Source: Bacteroidota bacterium (lineage in GTDB: Bacteria; Bacteroidota; Bacteroidia; Bacteroidales; VadinHA17). Taken from it: a stretch of 5,142 nt of DNA. The notes under the pieces were generated by a model. It was not told the origin of the DNA. It was given only the letters and a program-made list of their open reading frames with translations, and did not search any database. The DNA lies in contig SBFZ01000303.1 in the NCBI GenBank assembly GCA_006227095.1, positions 1 through 5,142 on the forward strand. The letters run 5' to 3'. Within the stretch, counting starts at the first letter, position 1. Every line of letters starts with the position of its first letter. The translations under genes and the position numbers were made by a program. Positions 1 to 3,766 of this stretch are shown here, piece after piece.

Positions 1-150
1 TCCCCGGCCCGCCTGTCCCGGCACCCCGCTCCAGTCACACCCGCCGCACTTGCAGCCCCGGCTGCCCCTTCCGACCCCGGCCCCGCCGCTCCAGTCACGC
101 CCGCCGCCGTCGCTACGCCGAGTAGCTCCCGTGCGGAGGTTCTCAACGGT
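1..150. other. GC-rich low-complexity segment, unassigned
   Basis: This stretch lies downstream of the minus-strand operon and is strikingly richer in G+C than the rest of the window. It is mostly runs of C and CCG/GCC words on the plus strand. Two frames stay open through it. Plus frame 1 reads as a Pro/Ala-rich peptide with the phrase PVTPAA twice. One minus frame reads as a Gly/Ala-rich peptide with AAGVTGA twice. Neither has a convincing start: on the minus strand there is no usable ATG (the one overlapping the upstream stop codon hits a stop after three codons), only TTG or GTG. It could be the edge of a repetitive or linker-type coding region, or a GC-rich intergenic repeat. In many Bacteroidetes pyruvate kinase (pyk) follows the IPExxxVDY gene, but nothing here is recognisable as pyk. 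I see no terminator with a T-tract. Confidence 0.5.
26..107. repeat. Two 22-base near-identical direct repeats, 60-base spacing
   Basis: Positions 26-47 and 86-107 match at 21 of 22 bases; the only difference is A39 versus G99. The core is CCGCTCCAGTCAC followed by an ACCCGCCGC/GCCCGCCGC tail. The offset is exactly 60 bases, a multiple of three, as expected for a repeat inside a coding sequence. In plus frame 1 the mismatch is synonymous (ACA/ACG, Thr), and in the Gly/Ala-rich minus frame it is also synonymous (GGT/GGC, Gly), so it does not decide the strand. With only two copies visible, the length of the full array is unknown. Confidence 0.7.
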
Positions 151-660
151 TCATTTCTGGTCAGGTGCAAGCAGTGCCAGGTTCCGGTCACTGATCTCCC
201 TGCTGTCGAATATGAATACTGCAGTAATTTCGGCTATTTCCCTGAGGGAGGCAGAAAGGTCCTCTGCCATTTTCCTGTTGCGGCCTTCTCCGGGTACAAT
301 CAGGAAGTCAATATTTTTGAGTCTTCGCAGAAGCACATTTCCTCCGCTGCGGTTAGAGACGAGGGTAAACAGAGGGGGGGCTGTCGTAAACAGTGAGAAG
401 GAGTGGATACCTGACGGTGCAGTGATACTGATCTCCCGGTCGCATTTTCTCAGGTTGCATCCGAGATGCCGGTTGATCATGACTGAAAGCCTGTAGTCAG
501 GTTCAGCTGATACTACCCCCAGGAAGTGGAATGGCTGTGGTTCTCCGCTTTCGATGGTGTGCCTGGTGATCTTCCCGGTTCGGGTATTTTTGCCGCCTCC
601 GGTCGTTTTTTCCCCGGGGGAGATATGTTTGTCTCCGGTAATGTTTTTCTCCCTGGTCAT
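151..660 (-). CDS. IPExxxVDY family protein (divergent motif)
   Basis: This 169-residue protein belongs, by sequence pattern and position, to a small Bacteroidetes family of unknown function named for its IPExxxVDY motif and usually encoded next to rnc. The family-like core starts near residue 43 with FHFLGVVSAEPDYRLSVMIN, which fits the usual pattern of hydrophobic strand, LGI-S, DYRL and xxIN. A second conserved part is the VSNR segment at residues 101-104. The expected motif lies at residues 111-119 but reads LRRLKNIDF, so Pro and Glu are replaced by two Arg and VDY by IDF. Residues 1-42 form a Lys/Thr/Gly-rich extension that looks disordered. The ATG overlaps the rnc stop by 4 bases (ATGA), which supports this start by translational coupling. 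No signal peptide or membrane segment is seen. Function is unknown; the link to rnc is positional only. Confidence 0.8.
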   Translation of the reverse strand: MTREKNITGDKHISPGEKTTGGGKNTRTGKITRHTIESGEPQPFHFLGVVSAEPDYRLSVMINRHLGCNLRKCDREISITAPSGIHSFSLFTTAPPLFTLVSNRSGGNVLLRRLKNIDFLIVPGEGRNRKMAEDLSASLREIAEITAVFIFDSREISDRNLALLAPDQK

Positions 661-1394
661 GTCTTTATCAGTCCGAGTTTCCTGAGGGCTGCCAGTGATG
701 CTTCCTGTTCTGCTTCTTTTTTCGTTGTTCCTTCTCCGCGGGTGATCTCCTCGCTGTTGATCTCCAGCGTTACTGTGAAGAGTGGCTGCATACCTGTCCC
801 GGAATTTTTCTCCCGTGCAGTGAAGTTAAGCTTTTGTTTGTTTTTCTGACAATATTCGAGTATCAGGCTCTTGTAATCGGTCTCGGATGACAGAACTGCC
901 TTGAGGTTGAGATGCTTTTTCAGTCCCTTTTCGATAAAGAATCTGCTTGTCCGGTCAAAGCCCGTATCAATGAACAGTGCTCCAACGAGGGCCTCTACGG
1001 CATTGCCGTAAAGATTGCGTGGTGAATCGGTTGCAGCCAGGTTGGAAACGATCAGCCTGTCAAGGCCCATTGAAAGACCCAGGCTGTTCAGTGTCTCCCG
1101 GTTGACGATCCGGGCCCTGGTCTTTGTCAGGAAGCCCTCCGTGGCCTCCGGATAGAGCCTGAAGAGATAATCAGAAAGGATGCTGTCAATGATTGCATCA
1201 CCCAGGTATTCGAGTCTTTCGTTGTTCACCCTGACGCCGTCGGGAAGGGTATATGTGGCAGAGCGGTGTATGAATGCCATTTCATACAGCCGCAGGTTGA
1301 TTGGTCTGAATCCCAGAAGATCTTTCAGTTCCGACCTGAATTTGTTCCGGTCGTGAATGAGGGTGTTGTTTTTCTTCCTGTTAAGCAGGAACAC
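657..1394 (-). CDS. rnc: Ribonuclease III
   Basis: RNase III is a cytoplasmic, Mg-dependent endonuclease that cuts double-stranded RNA, including rRNA precursors. The 245-residue length fits the family. The catalytic domain covers about residues 20-165 and carries the signature NERLEYLGD (58-66), with E62 and D66 matching E. coli E41 and D45. The second metal-binding segment reads YGNAVEALVGALFID (129-143): E134 matches E. coli E117, but N131 sits where E. coli has D114. A double-stranded RNA-binding domain follows at about 172-243, ending in the typical TTKKEAEQEASLAALRKLG. The start is GTG at 1394, sharing one base with the fabF stop (TAGTG). The next in-frame Met, residue 39, lies inside the conserved domain and is too late. 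The gene overlaps the following gene by 4 bases, so it is the third gene of the acpP-fabF-rnc operon. Confidence 0.96.
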   Translation of the reverse strand: MFLLNRKKNNTLIHDRNKFRSELKDLLGFRPINLRLYEMAFIHRSATYTLPDGVRVNNERLEYLGDAIIDSILSDYLFRLYPEATEGFLTKTRARIVNRETLNSLGLSMGLDRLIVSNLAATDSPRNLYGNAVEALVGALFIDTGFDRTSRFFIEKGLKKHLNLKAVLSSETDYKSLILEYCQKNKQKLNFTAREKNSGTGMQPLFTVTLEINSEEITRGEGTTKKEAEQEASLAALRKLGLIKT

Positions 1395-2641
1395 TACTCT
1401 TCGAATTTCCTGAGAAGAATTGATGCATTGTGTCCCCCGAACCCGAAGTTATTGCTGAGAGCCACTCTTACCGGTCTCTTCTGTGCCTTGTTCAGGGTGA
1501 GATTCAGGTTCTGGTCAATAGCCGGATCAGGGTTTCTGAAGTTGATGGTTGGCGGAACGATGTCATGTACAACAGCCATAACCGTGGCTATTGCCTCCAC
1601 GGCACCTGCTGCACCCAGAAGATGGCCGGTCATTGACTTCGTTGCGCTGATGTTGAGCTTGTAGGCATGTTCTCCGAAAAGGGTGATGATTGCCTTGGTC
1701 TCGGCAATATCTCCAAGTGGTGTTGCCGTTCCGTGGACATTGATATAATCCACATCTGTCGGCAGCAGACCGGCTTCGGCAATAGCCTGCTTCATAACGT
1801 TGACGGCACCCATGCCATCAGGGTGAGGAGCAGTGATATGGTATGCGTCAGCAGTGAGTCCGGAGCCAATAATTTCTGCATAGATTTTTGCACCCCTGGC
1901 TTTTGCATGGCTTAGCTCCTCAAGGATAAGGGCTCCGGCACCCTCACCAATGACAAATCCGTCACGGGTCACATCAAACGGTCTTGATGCTGTGGCATAT
2001 TCCTCATTGTTTGTTGACATTGCCTGCATCGCATTGAAGCCGCCTATGCCGGGAGGATTGACAGAGGCTTCCGATCCGCCGGCAATGAAAAGGTCAGCCT
2101 TGCCAAGGAGGATGTAATAATAGGCGTCGATCAGAGCATTGGTTGATGAAGAACATGCGGATACAGTGGCAAAATTAGGCCCCCGGAAGCCATATTTTAT
2201 CGAGAGCATGCCGGCAGCGATGTCACTGATCATCTTTGGAATGAAAAAAGGGCTGAAACGGGGAGTTCCATCACCCATTACAAACCCTCTTACTTCTTCC
2301 AGAAAAGTCTCTATTCCGCCAATACCAGAGGCCCAAATGACACCGGAACGGTCCTTGTCAGTTGCCTCGGGATCAAGACCGGCATCCCTGACCGCTTCAT
2401 CTGCCGCAACATGGGCATACTGAGTATAGCGGTCCATTTTGCGCGACTCCTTCCTGTCAAAAAACTGGGAAGGATCAAAATTCTTGATCTCACAGGCAAA
2501 CTTGGTCTTGTATTTGGTGGTGTCAAAATGAGTAATCATTCCGGCACCACTCACGCCATCCACAAGACCTTTCCAGTAATCCTGCAGATTGTTGCCGATA
2601 GGGGTCAGCGCCCCCATTCCGGTAACTACTACACGCCTCAT
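1394..2641 (-). CDS. fabF: Beta-ketoacyl-ACP synthase II
   Basis: FabF condenses malonyl-ACP with an acyl-ACP, releasing CO2, in the elongation step of type II fatty acid synthesis in the cytoplasm. The 415-residue protein is full length (E. coli FabF has about 413). It shows the whole thiolase-fold catalytic set: nucleophile C163 in TVSACSSST, H303 in NVHGTATPLGD, K335 and H340 in ATKSMTGHLLGAAG, and the C-terminal NNFGFGGHN glycine-rich gating loop (398-405). The N-terminal RRVVVTGMGALTPIGN is typical of FabF. Its ACP substrate is encoded 19 bases upstream, and rnc follows with a one-base overlap. The ATG at 2641 is the natural start because it begins the conserved first strand. I see no Shine-Dalgarno sequence in the 19-base gap, which is usual in Bacteroidetes. 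Nothing is missing from the active site. Confidence 0.98.
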   Translation of the reverse strand: MRRVVVTGMGALTPIGNNLQDYWKGLVDGVSGAGMITHFDTTKYKTKFACEIKNFDPSQFFDRKESRKMDRYTQYAHVAADEAVRDAGLDPEATDKDRSGVIWASGIGGIETFLEEVRGFVMGDGTPRFSPFFIPKMISDIAAGMLSIKYGFRGPNFATVSACSSSTNALIDAYYYILLGKADLFIAGGSEASVNPPGIGGFNAMQAMSTNNEEYATASRPFDVTRDGFVIGEGAGALILEELSHAKARGAKIYAEIIGSGLTADAYHITAPHPDGMGAVNVMKQAIAEAGLLPTDVDYINVHGTATPLGDIAETKAIITLFGEHAYKLNISATKSMTGHLLGAAGAVEAIATVMAVVHDIVPPTINFRNPDPAIDQNLNLTLNKAQKRPVRVALSNNFGFGGHNASILLRKFEE

Positions 2642-2660
2642 GTCAGGTTATCAGGGATAA

Positions 2661-2897
2661 CTACTTGGCGTTTTCCTCGATATACTTAATGGCTTCGCCT
2701 ACGGTGCTAATGCTTTCTGCCTGATCATCAGGAATTCCGATGTTGAATTCCTTTTCAAATTCCATGATCAGCTCGACAGTGTCAAGAGAATCTGCGCCAA
2801 GGTCATTTGTGAAATGTGCTTCGGGAGTAACCTCTGCTTCATCAACGCCAAGCTTCTCAACGATGATCTTCTTTACTCTTGTAGAAATGTCAGACAT
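2661..2897 (-). CDS. acpP: Acyl carrier protein
   Basis: AcpP is the small acidic protein that carries acyl intermediates of fatty acid synthesis on a 4'-phosphopantetheine arm attached to serine. The 78-residue length is standard. The attachment motif is [10 protein letters not shown] with S37, followed by the acidic recognition helix around residues 39-52 and the C-terminal [11 protein letters not shown]. The frame is open further upstream to an ATG at 2972, but that would add 25 hydrophobic and basic residues not found in ACPs and would place the start inside the candidate promoter. The ATG at 2897 gives the usual MSDIS start. It is the first gene of the operon with fabF, rnc and the IPExxxVDY gene, and it is divergent from purN. 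It is likely the best-expressed gene here. Confidence 0.97.
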   Translation of the reverse strand: MSDISTRVKKIIVEKLGVDEAEVTPEAHFTNDLGADSLDTVELIMEFEKEFNIGIPDDQAESISTVGEAIKYIEENAK

Positions 2898-2941
2898 ACC
2901 AATCAGTTTTACGTTAATACTCGTTTTTAAAACTCTGCAAA

Positions 2942-2972
2942 GAAATATATTTGTACTATATTTTTCAAACAA
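2942..2972 (-). promoter_or_regulatory. Candidate acpP operon promoter (Bacteroidetes type)
   Basis: Read on the minus strand, TATATTTC (2942-2949) matches the Bacteroidetes -7 consensus TAnnTTTG at all but the last base. A TTG (2970-2972) lies 20 bases further upstream, with a TTTG (2966-2969) beside it, fitting the -33 element and its usual spacing of about 19-21. Transcription would start near 2935, giving a leader of roughly 35-40 bases before the acpP ATG. The surroundings are strongly AT-rich. The call rests on sequence pattern only. Confidence 0.45.
2946..2953 (+). promoter_or_regulatory. Candidate -7 element for purN
   Basis: TATATTTG on the plus strand is an exact match to the Bacteroidetes TAnnTTTG -7 consensus. 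The -33 region is weak: only a T-run at about 2924-2928, without a clear TTG. If used, it would give purN a leader of about 120 bases. It overlaps the minus-strand -7 element of acpP, because both sit on the palindrome AAATATATTT (2943-2952). Confidence 0.35.
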
Positions 2973-3082
2973 TTTGCCGGAAATTTACATGGCGGCAGAT
3001 TTAATTTCAAGTGATTCAACAGGTTAAGGCTCATTTCACAGTGCCGGGGCACAATTGTTGGAATCGTACTAATCAGCAGAAA

Positions 3083-3652
3083 ATGAAGAACATATCTATA
3101 CTCGCATCCGGGACCGGAACAAACGCTGAAAACATCATCAGATTCTTTTCGAACGATAAAAAAGCCAAAGTAACCCTCGTTTTGTCGAACCGGCCTCAGG
3201 CCAAGGTACTGGAAAGGGCTGCGGCACTTGGGGTGGATGCGTTTTTTTTCGACCGGCCTCAGTTTTATGAAACCGGAGAGGTGCTGATGATGCTTCGTCG
3301 CAGGGAGACTGACCTGGTTGTACTGGCAGGGTTCCTGTGGCTGGTGCCCGGGGATTTGATTGAAGCTTTCCGCGGACGTATCATTAACATTCACCCTGCC
3401 CTTTTGCCACGGTTTGGCGGGAAAGGGATGTATGGCGACCGGGTTCACCGTGCTGTGCTTGATGCCGGCTGCACGGAAAGCGGTATTACCATTCATTATG
3501 TAAATGAGCATTATGATGCCGGTGACATAATTTTCCAGGCCACCTGCCCGGTGCTGCCGGGTGATGATGCTGACAGCCTTGCAGAGCGGGTTCATGCCCT
3601 GGAATATGAACACTATCCGAGGGTCATAGAACGGTTGGTGGAGAAGATTTGA
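3083..3652 (+). CDS. purN: Phosphoribosylglycinamide formyltransferase (GART 1)
   Basis: PurN transfers a formyl group from 10-formyltetrahydrofolate to glycinamide ribonucleotide, the third step of purine synthesis, in the cytoplasm. From the ATG at 3083 the protein is 189 residues, normal for the family. The N-terminal phosphate-binding loop is ASGTGTNAEN (8-17). The catalytic core has N102 and H104 in INIHPALLPRFGGKGMYG and D145 in the C-terminal ITIHYVNEHYDAGDIIFQ segment, so the Asn-His-Asp triad is complete. The frame extends upstream to an ATG at 3011, but the added 24 residues precede the first strand of the fold and are not family-like. It is divergent from the acpP operon and convergent with the M23 gene. 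Upstream of the ATG there is only a weak A/G-rich stretch (AGCAGAAA), not a strong ribosome binding site. Confidence 0.96.
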   Translation: MKNISILASGTGTNAENIIRFFSNDKKAKVTLVLSNRPQAKVLERAAALGVDAFFFDRPQFYETGEVLMMLRRRETDLVVLAGFLWLVPGDLIEAFRGRIINIHPALLPRFGGKGMYGDRVHRAVLDAGCTESGITIHYVNEHYDAGDIIFQATCPVLPGDDADSLAERVHALEYEHYPRVIERLVEKI

Positions 3653-3660
3653 TCAATTAA

Positions 3661-3766
3661 TAGGCATTAGGCAAGAGGCAATAGGCAATAGTATTGGCAA
3701 AACATCTATTAACTGCATGATCAGCAGTTATTTCCACTACTGCCTAATGCCTACTGCCTGTTGCCT
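3661..3766. repeat. Inverted pair of AGGCA-type heptamer arrays
   Basis: The left array (3662-3691) has four 7-base units on the plus strand: AGGCATT, AGGCAAG, AGGCAAT, AGGCAAT, then AG. The right array (3737-3766), read on the minus strand, has four: AGGCAAC, AGGCAGT, AGGCATT, AGGCAGT, then AG. In register the two arms match at 24 of 30 positions. In another register 13 bases pair perfectly (TAGGCATTAGGCA at 3661-3673 against 3741-3753). The spacer is about 45 bases. The right array ends at the base next to the stop codon of the M23 gene. Similar short AGGCAATA-type tandem repeats are, to my recollection, common in intergenic DNA of Bacteroidetes; their role is unknown to me. As both flanking genes end here, the foldback could act as a shared 3' end. 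Confidence 0.85.
3710..3730. terminator. Small hairpin between convergent genes, possible terminator
   Basis: TAACTGC (3710-3716) and GCAGTTA (3724-3730) form a perfect 7-base-pair stem with a 7-base loop, ATGATCA, which itself contains the palindrome TGATCA. It sits in the spacer between the two inverted heptamer arrays, 58 bases past the purN stop. Only TTT follows on the plus strand and a short T-run lies several bases past the stem on the minus strand, so as an intrinsic terminator it is weak by itself. Function is inferred from position between two convergent genes. Confidence 0.35.

Noticed and set aside
50..496. Plus-strand open frame of 148 codons at the left edge
   Set aside because: It lies mostly antisense to the IPExxxVDY gene and has an Arg/Ser/Pro-rich sequence typical of a shadow frame.
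2648..2660. Inverted repeat TTATC-AGG-GATAA between acpP and fabF
   Set aside because: The stem has only five mostly A-T pairs with a 3-base loop and no T-tract; it could arise by chance and there is no reason to expect termination inside the operon.
2661..2972. Longer ACP starting at the ATG at 2972
   Set aside because: The added 25 residues are unlike any ACP N-terminus, and the start would lie inside the candidate promoter; 78 residues from 2897 is the standard length.
3041..3058. Adjacent dyads GTGCCGGGGCAC and ACAATTGT upstream of purN
   Set aside because: Both are short, and the first is a possible 4-base-pair hairpin with a 4-base loop. They match no operator I know, so I do not call a regulatory site.
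3011..3082. N-terminal extension of PurN from the ATG at 3011
   Set aside because: The conserved fold starts at MKNISILASG (3083), and the 24 extra residues show no family pattern.
2927..3613. Long minus-strand open frame opposite purN
   Set aside because: It is the antisense of a clear purN gene, has no recognisable domain, and would run through the divergent promoter.
3661..3766. CRISPR array or insertion-sequence ends
   Set aside because: Units are 7 bases without spacers, and there is no transposase or target duplication between the inverted arms, so neither explanation fits.
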